From: Desulfobacteraceae bacterium
GTDB taxonomy: Bacteria; Desulfobacterota; Desulfobacteria; Desulfobacterales; Desulfosarcinaceae
Assembly (NCBI GenBank): GCA_027031325.1
Contig: JALVRI010000465.1
Coordinates: 1 to 10,931 of the forward strand
Length of the DNA: 10,931 bases
Direction of reading: 5' to 3'
The notes beneath the pieces were generated by a model. That model worked only from the letters and a program-made list of their open reading frames with translations. It did no database searches and was not told the DNA's origin. Positions 1-8,754 of this stretch are shown one piece after another (the stretch's first letter is position 1; every line of letters starts with the position of its first letter). A program made the translations under genes and the position numbers.

Positions 1-772
1 TATGGGCTGCCAGCAAGGCGCGGGTGTAAGGATGGGCCGGTGTCCCCAGGATTTCTTTCCTGGTTCCGATTTCCACAAGTTGACCGGCATACATCACCCC
101 AAGGTTGTGGCATACTTCGGCAGTTACGGATATGTCGTGGGATATCAGCAGGATACCGATATCGAATTTTGCTTGTAACTTCAGCAGTGTTTTGAGGATC
201 TGATTCTGGACGATGACATCCAGGGCCGTTGTCGGTTCGTCGGCGATTATAATCCGCGGGTTGCAGGCAAGAGCCATGGCTATTACGGCTCTTTGACGCA
301 TCCCGCCGCTGTATTGATGGGGATAATCCTTGAGACGCCGGATGGGAATGCCGACCTGCTTGAAAAGATCGGTTACCCTTTGCCGGGCCGCGTCAAGGCT
401 GATTTCCGGTTCATGGATGCGGATTGCTTCAATGATCTGGTCTTCCACCGGCATGATGGGGTTGAGGGCGTTCATGGCCGCCTGGAATATCATCGCTATT
501 TTTTTCCAGCGCAAAAGACGCAGCTTTTCCTGGTCTGTTTCCAGCAGGTTGAGGCCTTCAAACAAGACAGCCCCTTTTTCGATCCTGGCATTGTCCGGAA
601 GAAGGCCGAGGATCGCTGTCCCGATGGTCGACTTGCCGCTGCCTGACTCGCCCACCAGGCCCAGGCTCTGTCCTGCTTCCAGTTGAAACGAGACGCCGTC
701 TACCGCCAGAACATTGCCGGTATCGGTGGCGTAGGAGACGGTCAGATCTTTTACCTCCAGCAGGGGTCTCAT
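1..772 (-). CDS. Oligopeptide/dipeptide ABC transporter ATP-binding protein, OppD/DppD type (partial)
   Basis: This is a cytoplasmic ATPase that powers an Opp/Dpp peptide importer. 257 codons are visible and the C-terminus runs off the left edge; the family is usually about 320-340 residues, so roughly the last 65-80 are missing, including the C-terminal oligopeptide-transporter extension. Visible motifs are Walker A GESGSGKST (41-49), Q-loop FQAAMNALNP (96-105), ABC signature YSGGMRQR (154-161), Walker B IIIADEPTTALD (174-185) and the switch histidine in SHD (211-213). The FQ.AMNALNP form is typical of OppD/DppD rather than OppF/DppF. The start is ATG at 772, one base after the stop of the upstream permease gene (TGA-T-ATG). 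A GGAG Shine-Dalgarno lies 9 bases upstream, inside that permease gene, which indicates translational coupling. The substrate (peptide, nickel complex or other) cannot be told from the ATPase. Confidence 0.95.
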   Translation of the reverse strand, partial: MRPLLEVKDLTVSYATDTGNVLAVDGVSFQLEAGQSLGLVGESGSGKSTIGTAILGLLPDNARIEKGAVLFEGLNLLETDQEKLRLLRWKKIAMIFQAAMNALNPIMPVEDQIIEAIRIHEPEISLDAARQRVTDLFKQVGIPIRRLKDYPHQYSGGMRQRAVIAMALACNPRIIIADEPTTALDVIVQNQILKTLLKLQAKFDIGILLISHDISVTAEVCHNLGVMYAGQLVEIGTRKEILGTPAHPYTRALLAAH

Positions 773-773
773 A

Positions 774-1694
774 TCATGATTCTCCCTGGCGTCGCAGTCT
801 GGGATCCAGGATTTCGTCCATAGCCCTGGCCAACATGTAAAAAGACAGGGTCAAAAGCGAAATGCAGATTCCAGGTGGCAGCAACCAGTAAGGGGCCTGG
901 AACATGTGACCGGTTTTCCAGACCCATTGCAGCATCATCCCCCAGCTCACGGTGGTAGGGTCACCGAAGCCCAGGAAGGCAAGGGCCGCTTCTATTATTA
1001 TGGCCGAGGTTACCCTGAACGTCATGTAGAGCAGGGCCAGGGGTAATACGTTGGGCAGCAGGTGGCGGGTCATTATCCGGACATGGGACGCACCTGCTAT
1101 GCGGGCCGCCTCAATGAAGGGCCGTTGCTTGAGGGAAAGGGTTTGAGCGCGGATGACCCTGGATACGCCCGGCCAGCGGAACAGGGCGATCATGGCCACT
1201 ATGGTCCAGATGCTGAGTTGTCCGAAAAGGGCGGCGGCCATCAGGACCACCAGCAAGGTGGGCATGACCATGATCATGTCGGCGGTTCGCATGAGGATAG
1301 TGTCGATCCAGCCGCCGGCATAGCCGGCCAGGATGCCAACGGCGACTCCCAGGACCACGCTCATGAAAGCGGCGGTGATACCGACCATGAAAGCCACCCG
1401 GGCTCCGGCCAGCAGCTGGCTGAATATGTCACGGCCGATGAAATCGGTTCCCAGCCAATGTTTAAGGCTGGGTCCCGAGGTATGTGAGATTACCGGATCG
1501 ACCCCGTGCATGGGGTTGTATATCGGACTTACAAGGGGTGGAATGAAGCTGCCGGCGGCCATCAAGGCAAAGGCAAGCAGCAGGATCAATCCCAACCGGC
1601 CGGTTGGATTGCGCCTCAGGCGGCCCCAATTTTCGAGCAGGGCCTGGCTCCAGTATGGTAGGTTCCGAGTGCTTGAAGTTATGTTGTCCTTCAT
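774..1694 (-). CDS. Peptide ABC transporter permease, OppC/DppC type
   Basis: This is one of the two inner-membrane permeases of the Opp/Dpp importer (306 residues, normal for the family). A cytoplasmic N-terminal segment leads into a first membrane helix (about 34-56). The OppC-specific periplasmic region with HWLGTDFIGRDIFSQLLAGAR (split around 79-99) follows, then five more helices. The EAA coupling loop, which docks on the ATPase, starts at EAARIAGAS (195-203) and ends at HLLPNV (211-216). FLGFGDP (240-246) and the C-terminal DPRLR (297-301) are further DppC/OppC hallmarks. The ATG at 1694 is the only candidate start, because an in-frame TAA lies eight codons upstream; a weak GGA Shine-Dalgarno is 6 bases away. 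The gene follows the OppB-like gene after 41 bases, the longest gap in the train, with no terminator-like hairpin seen there. Confidence 0.95.
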   Translation of the reverse strand: MKDNITSSTRNLPYWSQALLENWGRLRRNPTGRLGLILLLAFALMAAGSFIPPLVSPIYNPMHGVDPVISHTSGPSLKHWLGTDFIGRDIFSQLLAGARVAFMVGITAAFMSVVLGVAVGILAGYAGGWIDTILMRTADMIMVMPTLLVVLMAAALFGQLSIWTIVAMIALFRWPGVSRVIRAQTLSLKQRPFIEAARIAGASHVRIMTRHLLPNVLPLALLYMTFRVTSAIIIEAALAFLGFGDPTTVSWGMMLQWVWKTGHMFQAPYWLLPPGICISLLTLSFYMLARAMDEILDPRLRRQGES

Positions 1695-1735
1695 GACCGT
1701 TCCGTGGATGATTGGTTAACATCAATGGCCAGCGG

Positions 1736-2713
1736 CTAGTACCTGATACGTGGATCCAGGTAGCCGTAGAGTATGTCCACCACTAGGTTGGCGGTTAGGA
1801 CGACCACCGCGATCAACAGGAAACACCCCAGGGCAAGGGGATAGTCATTGTTGCTGACCGCAAAGACCAGTTCTCTGCCTATGCCGGGCCAGGAAAAGAC
1901 GGTTTCTGTCAGGGCGCCGCCGTTGATCGAAAAAGCCAGGCTCAGCCCCACGCTGGTGACTACCGGCAGGCGGGCATTGGGCGCCGCGTGCCGGTCACGG
2001 ATTATTTTTTCAGGCAGTCCCTTGGCCCTGGCCGTGAAAATGTAATCCTCGGTCAGGGTGTCCAGCATGCTGCTGCGCATTATGAGCAGGTAACTTCCAA
2101 AGTGGATCAGAAAGAGGGTGGCCATCGGCAGAACCATGTGCCAAGTTATATCGACTGCTTTTTCCAGGATGGTTGTCCGGGGCAGCACCCACAATTCCGG
2201 CGAGATCATTCCGTTTACCGGGAACCATCCGAGCTTGAACGCGCCGAACCAGAGCAGCAGCATGGCGATCCAGGGCAAAAAGAGGGTATGACATACCAAA
2301 GCCCCCGTGGTTACCAGTTTGTCGACCCGGTTTTCCTTGCGCCAGGATATCAGCTTGCCGAGCCAGGTTCCGGCCAGGGCCGACAGGATGACGGCCGTTG
2401 TGAACAGCAGGATGGTATTGGGCAGCCGTTGGGCGATTATGCGGGCGACCGGCTGACCGTAGTGAAAAGAAATGCCGAAACGTCCCCTGAAGAAGTTGCC
2501 CAGGAAGTAGAGATACTGGGTCCCAAGCGGTTCATGCAGGCCCAATTGTTCGATAAGGGCCATTTCTTCCTCATGGGTCATGCCTGGATCCACCATGCGC
2601 GACAAGGGGTCACCGGGAGCAAGGTGGAAGAGAAAGAACAAGACCGTCTGGATGATCCAGAAGATGATTGCCATTTCCACCAAACGACGCAGGATGTAGC
2701 GCTTTAGACTCAT
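1736..2713 (-). CDS. Peptide ABC transporter permease, OppB/DppB type
   Basis: This is the partner inner-membrane permease (325 residues from the chosen start). The N-terminus MSLKRYILRRLVEM leads into the first helix (about 12-30) and the family motif HLAPGDP (30-36). The region LGNFFRGRFGISFHYGQPV (71-89) is the usual OppB segment before helix 2. The EAA-type coupling loop runs from EDYIFTARAKGLPE (222-235) to PVVTS (250-254), and GGALTETVFSWPGIGREL (265-282) and the C-terminal LDPRIRY complete the profile. An in-frame ATG 13 codons upstream (2752) exists. I prefer 2713 because its ATG overlaps the receptor stop codon as ATGA, and a strong GGAAGGGG Shine-Dalgarno sits just upstream. The ATGA overlap implies that translation is coupled to the receptor gene. 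Confidence 0.94.
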   Translation of the reverse strand: MSLKRYILRRLVEMAIIFWIIQTVLFFLFHLAPGDPLSRMVDPGMTHEEEMALIEQLGLHEPLGTQYLYFLGNFFRGRFGISFHYGQPVARIIAQRLPNTILLFTTAVILSALAGTWLGKLISWRKENRVDKLVTTGALVCHTLFLPWIAMLLLWFGAFKLGWFPVNGMISPELWVLPRTTILEKAVDITWHMVLPMATLFLIHFGSYLLIMRSSMLDTLTEDYIFTARAKGLPEKIIRDRHAAPNARLPVVTSVGLSLAFSINGGALTETVFSWPGIGRELVFAVSNNDYPLALGCFLLIAVVVLTANLVVDILYGYLDPRIRY

Positions 2714-4434
2714 GGGGCCCCTTCCACTTCCCTCAAAAGACAAAATGACCACCGGTTGCCGATTCCGTCCAGCATGGAGACCCAGCCGCTGAAGCGATCT
2801 GTGCGTACGGCCTGGTTCAGCGTGGGCAGGTAGAGCGGCAGGTAGGGTACATCGGCGGCGATGATGGACTGCATGGCGAAAACCAGTTTGCGGCGTTTCC
2901 GGGGGTTCATTTCACGCTGGGCGGCGGTTGCCAGGCGGTCGAATTCAGGATTATGGTAACCGCTCATGTTCCATCCCCGGGGACGGTCGTTGCGGGAATG
3001 GAATAAAGAGCGCATGTAATCCGGATCCAGGGGCAGGCGGCCGTAACCGAGGATGAAGGCATCGAAGTTTCGGCGTACTTTGACCTGTTGGATAAGGGCA
3101 CCGAATTCCATCGGCCTGGCCTTGGCCGGCATGCCGATTTCTCTCAACCACTCCTGGATCATGGTGCCGCTGATGGCCCTGGCCGGATCGTAGTCGGCCG
3201 GAGGTGTGAGAATGGTAAAAGGCTTCAAGGGATCGCCGCCGGGCGTCAGCAGGTCGCCGGGCCGGGCAATGATCTTGCCGTCGGCATCGAGTGGTGGCTT
3301 TTGCCAGCGGTATCCTGCCGCCGATAGAATTTGGTAGGCTTTGCGGATGCGCTGCTCGCGATTCAGACCTTCACCCGGTCTGGGCAGATGGGGGTTGTAC
3401 CAGCGGCGGTTACCCTCCGGGATTATTGACCACATTTCCGAACCCTGTCCCTGGAGAAGCCGCTCGACGATGAAATGCTTGTCCACCAACACCTCTACTG
3501 CCCGGCGCAGGGCGACATCGTCAAACGGGGGTCGCCTGGTGTTGAAGCCCATGAAGTAGAGGGCGCTTTTGGGGCTGTTGATTATCTTGACGTGGGGAGT
3601 ATTTTCGAGGATGTCCATGTACCCGGGCTGGATGTGCTGCCAGTACATGTCAAGCTCGCCCTTGCGCAGGGCCAGCATGGCCACGTCGGTGGTGCCGTAG
3701 AATTTAAAGAGCACTCCCTTGATCAGGGGGCCCATCCGATGGCCGGCAATGATTTTGTGCCTGCCGAAAAAATAGGGATTTGGGGCCAGGTGGATGTAAG
3801 CACCCTTGCGCCATTGTTTCATGACAAAGGGGCCGGATGAGAGCGGGTTTTCGTTCTTGTAACGCATCAGGGTCGCCAGAGGTTTTTGGGTCCGGCGGGC
3901 GGCCCGGGCAACGGCCCTCCACTTGTGGGCCGGCAGGATCACGATTTGCAAAGTGCGACTGAGAAAAGTGGCGAAGTTTTTCTTGAGATGGAAAACGACG
4001 GTCCGTTGATCAGGGGTTTCCACCTTTGAGACGTATTTCCAGCGAGACCATCCCGGTGTCTTGAATTCCTTGATCAGCTTGACGGTGAAGGCCACGTCGG
4101 CCGAGGTGAGGGGGTGGCCGTCGGACCAGCGGGCTTGCCGCAAACCGATGGTATAGGTCTTGCCGGCAGGATCGTATAACGGCCGGCTTTCGGCCAGCCA
4201 GGGGACAAAATCCAGGGTTTTGGGATCGCGTACGTAGAGTGGATGATAGATCAGGCGCAGGACTGCCCGCGATGAGGCGTCGCTGGCAAGCCAGACGTTC
4301 AGGGTTTTGGGCTCGCTGGCAAGTCCTATGCGCAACAGGTTGCTTTTATTATCGTGGCAACCGGTCGACAACACGGCTGCAATCGCCGGCACCAGGAGCA
4401 GAACAACTTTTTTGAGCGGCCACTTCAAAAACAT
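2710..4434 (-). CDS. Extracytoplasmic solute-binding lipoprotein, family 5 (OppA/DppA type)
   Basis: This is the substrate receptor for the adjacent Opp/Dpp permeases, probably a lipoprotein anchored on the periplasmic side of the envelope (574 residues from this start). MFLKWPLKK and a hydrophobic stretch precede a lipobox-like LSTGC with the lipidated cysteine at residue 26; Ser at -3 is less usual than Leu but allowed. The mature part shows family-5 marks: EPKTLN (41-46), RWSDGHPLTSADVAF (102-116), LRRAVEVLVDK (309-319) and the C-terminal DVPYLPLYLPT (528-538). Longer in-frame starts at 4464 and 4491 overlap the upstream gene and add a polar tail before the signal peptide. I chose 4434 because it gives a standard signal peptide 13 bases after the upstream stop; its Shine-Dalgarno is weak. 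Ligand class is uncertain: peptides are most common, but metal complexes, opines or sugars occur in this family. Confidence 0.92.
   Translation of the reverse strand: MFLKWPLKKVVLLLVPAIAAVLSTGCHDNKSNLLRIGLASEPKTLNVWLASDASSRAVLRLIYHPLYVRDPKTLDFVPWLAESRPLYDPAGKTYTIGLRQARWSDGHPLTSADVAFTVKLIKEFKTPGWSRWKYVSKVETPDQRTVVFHLKKNFATFLSRTLQIVILPAHKWRAVARAARRTQKPLATLMRYKNENPLSSGPFVMKQWRKGAYIHLAPNPYFFGRHKIIAGHRMGPLIKGVLFKFYGTTDVAMLALRKGELDMYWQHIQPGYMDILENTPHVKIINSPKSALYFMGFNTRRPPFDDVALRRAVEVLVDKHFIVERLLQGQGSEMWSIIPEGNRRWYNPHLPRPGEGLNREQRIRKAYQILSAAGYRWQKPPLDADGKIIARPGDLLTPGGDPLKPFTILTPPADYDPARAISGTMIQEWLREIGMPAKARPMEFGALIQQVKVRRNFDAFILGYGRLPLDPDYMRSLFHSRNDRPRGWNMSGYHNPEFDRLATAAQREMNPRKRRKLVFAMQSIIAADVPYLPLYLPTLNQAVRTDRFSGWVSMLDGIGNRWSFCLLREVEGAP
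2718..2725 (-). promoter_or_regulatory. Strong ribosome binding site deciding the OppB/DppB-like start
   Basis: On the minus strand GGAAGGGG is followed by CCCC and the ATG at 2713. The AAGG core lies about six bases from that ATG, which supports the start that overlaps the receptor stop codon over the one 39 bases upstream. Confidence 0.7.
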
Positions 4435-4447
4435 GGTCCGGATGATT

Positions 4448-5449
4448 TTAGCCCTGCCGTCCATTGCGATTGCTGACCTTTTCTTCAACAAAGTCGATTA
4501 CCTTCTTTTCAAGCCTGGCGTTATCGAGGCGGTTGATGCGCGGAATTCCGCCCGGGGATACGCAATTTACCTCCACCAGCTTGTCGCCGATGATGTCGAT
4601 GCCCACGAAATACAGGCCGTCTTCGATGAGTCGCTGCTTTATCCTCTGGCAGATTTCCAGCTCCTGGGCCGTGACCTTGTGGCGGTATACCCGGGCGCCG
4701 GTCTTGACATTGGTCCTGAAATCCCCATCCCGCGCTACCCGGCGCATGGCTCCCAGGATTTCGCCGTTGAGCAGCATGATCCTGACGTCGCCTTCTTTCT
4801 GGGCCGATTCCAGGTATTCCTGGACCATGATCGGTTCCCGCTGGGAATAATCACGGCTGGCCTGGGTATAGTAGTTGATAAGTGAAATCAGGTTTTCACG
4901 GTCCCGGGTGCTGACCTTGATCACCCCCTCTCCTCCGTAGCGTTGGAGCGGTTTTACCACCATGGCGCCGCCGAATTCCTCGATGATTTTGGCCAGGCGC
5001 TTTGGGTCGCGTGAAACATGGGTTTCCGGGATTATGTCAGGAAAATTCAAAGTGTAGAGCTTGCTGTTGCCCAGGATCTGGCCGGTACAGTCGTTGATCA
5101 TGAAAACCTTTCGGCTCACCGGCTGCAAAAATTCGAGCGTCTGGTAGTTGAGGGGAGGATTTTTTCTCAAAAAGAGGGCATCCAGGTCGGTTATGCTCTC
5201 AAAGATCAGTTCGTCTTTGCGCAGGCACTTGATGAGCTGACGCCAGTATCGCCGGATGGAAAGATCCGGCTCCACGGTTATGTTGCGCATCCTGGCCACC
5301 ACCTGGTTGCCGCGGATGTAGACATCATGGGCTTCCAGAAAGTACACCGTGTGGCCGCGCTGGTTGCATTCATACATGAGGTGGCTGGTTGTCTCCCAGG
5401 CCGGATCGATCGATTCGAGCCTGTCCATCAAAAAGGCGATTTTCATCAT
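4448..5449 (-). CDS. Glutathione-synthetase-like ATP-grasp ligase (GshB/RimK-type)
   Basis: This cytoplasmic ATP-grasp enzyme should activate a carboxylate as acyl-phosphate and join it to an amine; in GshB that is gamma-glutamylcysteine plus glycine. The 333 residues follow the GshB layout: N-terminal MKIAFLMDRLESID like the GshB substrate domain, RKNPPL (95-100, as in RKDPPF), PETHVSRD (141-148), the ATP-binding KPLQRYGGEGV (166-176), DVR (221-223), GDFRTN (242-247) and GIDIIGDKLVEVN (283-295). Asp285, Glu293 and Asn295 are at the expected magnesium positions. The tail reads NCVSPGG where E. coli GshB has NVTSPT, so the acceptor may differ. No gshA is in view. Two ATGs are adjacent; the second (5446) has the better distance (8 bases) from AGGA and matches the MKI start of GshB. 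The gene lies between the carrier fusion and the importer receptor. Confidence 0.85.
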   Translation of the reverse strand: MMKIAFLMDRLESIDPAWETTSHLMYECNQRGHTVYFLEAHDVYIRGNQVVARMRNITVEPDLSIRRYWRQLIKCLRKDELIFESITDLDALFLRKNPPLNYQTLEFLQPVSRKVFMINDCTGQILGNSKLYTLNFPDIIPETHVSRDPKRLAKIIEEFGGAMVVKPLQRYGGEGVIKVSTRDRENLISLINYYTQASRDYSQREPIMVQEYLESAQKEGDVRIMLLNGEILGAMRRVARDGDFRTNVKTGARVYRHKVTAQELEICQRIKQRLIEDGLYFVGIDIIGDKLVEVNCVSPGGIPRINRLDNARLEKKVIDFVEEKVSNRNGRQG

Positions 5450-5485
5450 GCCTGTCCTGAAAGTGTTTAAACTCTCACTCCCGCT

Positions 5486-8400
5486 TCATCCGGCTTGGTC
5501 GGAAGCAGAGGTTATTTTGCGATGCAATTTGCGGATCCTTCCACTGAGAACCCGGCAGATGGCAAGTGGGATCTGGGGGTATTCGTGCACTATTTCCTCG
5601 AATTCATGCTTGTTGAGACTCAGTACGTGACATTCCGAGATGGTCCTGATGGTGGCTGTCCGGGGTATGTCTTCAAACAGGGCCATTTCACCGAAGTAAT
5701 CACCGGCGTTTATTTGATCCAGCTCCAGATCCTTGCCGTCGGCCTGCCGCTTGTTGACCGTGACACTGCCTTCGATTATCAGGTAAAGGGTGTCTCCGGG
5801 CTCCCCTTCCCTGATGATGACACTGTCTTTCGGGAAACTGGTCTGACGGGTGACCGATGCGATCGCTGCAAGTTCATTGATACTCAGTTGCCTGAATATC
5901 TCGATTGTTTTCAACCTCAGGATGATATCCGGCAAAGTCAGCGCGCCCAGCATATCATGATCCTCCTTCTGTGGCAATCCGGACCCTTTCGCCATCACCA
6001 TCCGGGCCAGTCTTCTGATATGGAGATCATCGTTGTTTGTCAGGGGGGTGATAACCCGCGCATCCAGCGGTGGCGGATCCATTTTGGTCATGGCGTACAA
6101 GGTAAGCATGACCGAAAGCTGGTCGTCCCGCTGAAGCAGGTGGCGGCACAGGCCGGCCAGGTCGTTTCCGTACTCCGGCACCTTTAGTGTCCGGCAGACC
6201 GACGGAGGCGGCTTGTCCGCCGGTTCAGAGGTAAGCAGCGGTATCAGGATCCTGCCCAGGGCCCTTTCCAGGGAACCCTCCAGGGCTTCTATACTGTTTG
6301 CCTTCTGGCGTGGATCCTTGGATTTTATTCCCCGGACGATTATCTCCATCTGGCCGCTGGTATCCTGGATCGCCAGGACCCGGAGGACGTTTTCCACAAT
6401 CGCCCATCTCTGCTGGTTCAGGTGTTCCTGCAAAAGCTTGCTGGCAGCGGTTGCCGGCCAGGACCCGACCCCCAGGCTTTCGTTCCAGTACATGTAGGCG
6501 CCCCGGAGCTGGTTGCGGGCGAAGCGGAACACGTCCAGGTCTTTGATCTGGAGCCGGGCCAGTAATTCGAAGATCTTTTCCCTGACTGCCTTTTTGGAGT
6601 TGACCAGGGCTTTTACCAGGGTTTTACCGTCTACGAATTCGGCGTTGGCGATGCGCTCCAGGGCCTTGTCGCGGATTCTGGCGTCCGGGTCTGCCAGCAT
6701 GCCGAGGACCAGTTTCAACCCGGCCTTGTCCCGGATGGGAAAGCCTTCCAGGGCCGCCAGACGCACCCGGCTGTCGGGGTGTTTCAGAAATTTCGCCAGG
6801 GTCGGTCCCAGGGAGTCGATTCCAAGATTACAGGCTGCGGTAATGATTTCGGGCAGTATCGTGCTGTTATCGGTCGTTGCAAGTTGTCCTATCACCACGG
6901 GCGCAAAAACGGTGTCTCCGGTCAGGCCGGCGGCAATGATACCGGCCATGCGGGTTTGAAGGTCGGGATCTTTAATCCACTTTTCGATTGTTCGGCGGGT
7001 TGTCTCCGGGGCCTGAGAGAAGATACCGGCAAGTGCATGGGCCCTGATGCGCGGGTCGCCGCATTCCAGGTACGGTCTTCTATCGAAGAGAGCGGCTGCC
7101 TGGGGATCGAGCCTGTTCAGGGCCTTGAGCACGGCCAGGGTCAACTCCGGTTGTTTTCGGCCGGCCAGCCTTTCCAAGGTCTCGATTGCCATCGGCCCGG
7201 TCCCGGCCGGCAGTAATTCAAGCAGTTCGATCTGGAAACCCAGGGCCAGAGATTCGATGCGTTTCAACAAAAGTTCCGGCCAGCCCGGAACATTCAGGCG
7301 GGCGAGCAGGCGGCCATACCAGATCAGGTTGTCTCCGGACGCGCTTTCAAATGCCTTGGCGAGACTTTGCTGGATCTTCTTGTCCTTGAAAAGCTGGCCT
7401 ATTTCCTCGTCCTGCATCGACTTGAAATCGAGCTGGTTGCGCGACACCAGGTCGAGCAGGATCGACGCGTAACGTTTTTTGAGCACGAAGGGCGCGCCCA
7501 GCCAGGCCAGCACGAAAGGCAGGGCCACCAGTGACAGGTAGCGGGGGTGAAAGAGCATGTCCGATACCAGGATCAGCCCGGAGCCAAGAAGTAACGCCAG
7601 GCGTACCACGGTGCCGCGTAGAAATGGTCTTACCAGGGAGCGGTAGGATTCGGGGAACAGGCCGGTGAGCACGGCGTTGGCCGGGGTGTTGATTGTGATC
7701 CGGATGATATTGGTCGACATGCGGGCGTAAATCGCGGCTGCGATGTCGAACCGCAGCAGGAAAGCCATGAAGGCCAGGATATAGTTGAAGGGGTGAAACA
7801 TCAGGGCCACCGGAAGGCCCCAGCGGCCGTAGATCTTGCCGACGAAAAGCAGGATCACCAGGTTTACGATGTTAAGCGCTCCCCTGAAGTAGCTGAAGAA
7901 AAGGACCAGCCCGCTTTCGCTGGCATAGAAGCTGTCGACGGCATAGTTGAACTGGTAATTAAGGATGGGAATCACCACGTTGGGCATGAAGGTCAGCACT
8001 ACCATGATTTTCAGGAGGGTTGAAGACTTGAGCATCTTGGCGATGGTTTTCAAGCGCCGGCCGGTGGAAAGATCGGCGGAGCTCTTTTTCTTCCTGTCAC
8101 TGCTTGTAAGCAGGGTGGGGTAGCGGCGCAGCATGGCCCACGCCAGCGCACCCCCGCAAAAGGTAACTGCCGTGTAGACCACCAGCAGGTTGTCGAACTG
8201 GAGCCACCTGACAAGTACCGGGGTGCCGAAGCTGCCCAGGATCTGGCCGATAACCCCACCGGCGGTGATCAGTGGAAAGAGGCGTTTTGACTGGCGGGTG
8301 TTGAACAGGTCGTTTGCCAGGTTCCAGAACAGCAGGGCCAGCAGTACTTCGTACTGCGATTTGAGCATGAACAGGGCGGGGTAGATGAGGTCGATCCCCA

Positions 8401-8719
8401 GGGGTACCACCATTCGGGCGCCGATTATGGTCAGGCCGCAGAACAGGAATTGGAAAGCCAGGAGGCGGGTGACGGCAACTTTCTGGAGCAGGCCCGCCGC
8501 CAGGGCCATGATGACCAGGGTGGCAATGGCGTTGAGCATGGTTACAACGGGCATGAATTCCACCCCGAAACGTTTAAGGAATGCCGTTTCGGCGTAGTTG
8601 TTCAAAAGCATGCCCGAGGCCCTTACGACAAACAGCAGGGCCACGGTCCAAAGGAAAAGACCGATCTCCTTTTCATGGACACCCAGCCAGCCGGTGAGAA
8701 CTTTAAGTGGGGAGGTCAT
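5486..8719 (-). CDS. NTT/MFS-like membrane carrier fused to HEAT repeats and a C-terminal cyclic-nucleotide-binding domain
   Basis: This 1077-residue protein has three parts. Residues about 20-415 are a polytopic membrane carrier. FWNLANDLFNTRQSKRLF (131-148) followed by a glycine-rich helix resembles the FW.FANE....EAKRFY region of NTT (ADP/ATP translocase, Tlc/Npt) carriers. Residues about 550-915 hold at least six HEAT-like helix pairs with D.R.R.A signatures, for example near 555, 587, 650, 680, 710 and 898. Residues about 938-1065 form a cNMP-binding domain with GEPGDTLYLI (972-981) and the phosphate-binding cassette FGEMAL...PRTAT (1009-1023), keeping the Glu and Arg that bind cyclic nucleotides. 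The membrane part is shorter than classical NTTs (about 500), so the substrate is not certain. ATG 8719 is the earliest start, since TGA lies two codons upstream; its AGGA is unusually far (14 bases). Confidence 0.85.
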   Translation of the reverse strand: MTSPLKVLTGWLGVHEKEIGLFLWTVALLFVVRASGMLLNNYAETAFLKRFGVEFMPVVTMLNAIATLVIMALAAGLLQKVAVTRLLAFQFLFCGLTIIGARMVVPLGIDLIYPALFMLKSQYEVLLALLFWNLANDLFNTRQSKRLFPLITAGGVIGQILGSFGTPVLVRWLQFDNLLVVYTAVTFCGGALAWAMLRRYPTLLTSSDRKKKSSADLSTGRRLKTIAKMLKSSTLLKIMVVLTFMPNVVIPILNYQFNYAVDSFYASESGLVLFFSYFRGALNIVNLVILLFVGKIYGRWGLPVALMFHPFNYILAFMAFLLRFDIAAAIYARMSTNIIRITINTPANAVLTGLFPESYRSLVRPFLRGTVVRLALLLGSGLILVSDMLFHPRYLSLVALPFVLAWLGAPFVLKKRYASILLDLVSRNQLDFKSMQDEEIGQLFKDKKIQQSLAKAFESASGDNLIWYGRLLARLNVPGWPELLLKRIESLALGFQIELLELLPAGTGPMAIETLERLAGRKQPELTLAVLKALNRLDPQAAALFDRRPYLECGDPRIRAHALAGIFSQAPETTRRTIEKWIKDPDLQTRMAGIIAAGLTGDTVFAPVVIGQLATTDNSTILPEIITAACNLGIDSLGPTLAKFLKHPDSRVRLAALEGFPIRDKAGLKLVLGMLADPDARIRDKALERIANAEFVDGKTLVKALVNSKKAVREKIFELLARLQIKDLDVFRFARNQLRGAYMYWNESLGVGSWPATAASKLLQEHLNQQRWAIVENVLRVLAIQDTSGQMEIIVRGIKSKDPRQKANSIEALEGSLERALGRILIPLLTSEPADKPPPSVCRTLKVPEYGNDLAGLCRHLLQRDDQLSVMLTLYAMTKMDPPPLDARVITPLTNNDDLHIRRLARMVMAKGSGLPQKEDHDMLGALTLPDIILRLKTIEIFRQLSINELAAIASVTRQTSFPKDSVIIREGEPGDTLYLIIEGSVTVNKRQADGKDLELDQINAGDYFGEMALFEDIPRTATIRTISECHVLSLNKHEFEEIVHEYPQIPLAICRVLSGRIRKLHRKITSASDQAG

Positions 8720-8754
8720 GCAGGATCAATATTTCCTTTTTCGGTTCTTTTTTA

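Noticed and set aside
293..686. Plus-strand frames opposite the ABC ATPase.
   Set aside because: Both are shadows of the Walker A to signature region of the minus-strand ATPase.
1988..2707. Long plus-strand open frame (239 codons) opposite the OppB-like gene.
   Set aside because: It lies wholly antisense to a clear permease, its product is rich in Gln, Gly and His with no recognisable domain, and it mirrors the codon bias of the real gene.
5461..5475. GTTTAAAC palindrome between the ligase and carrier-fusion genes, considered as a terminator or operator.
   Set aside because: Only eight bases, A/T-rich centre, no loop or U-tract; too weak to call either.
5495..6187. Plus-strand open frame of 230 codons opposite the cNMP-binding domain.
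   Set aside because: It is antisense to a well supported domain and shows no family features.
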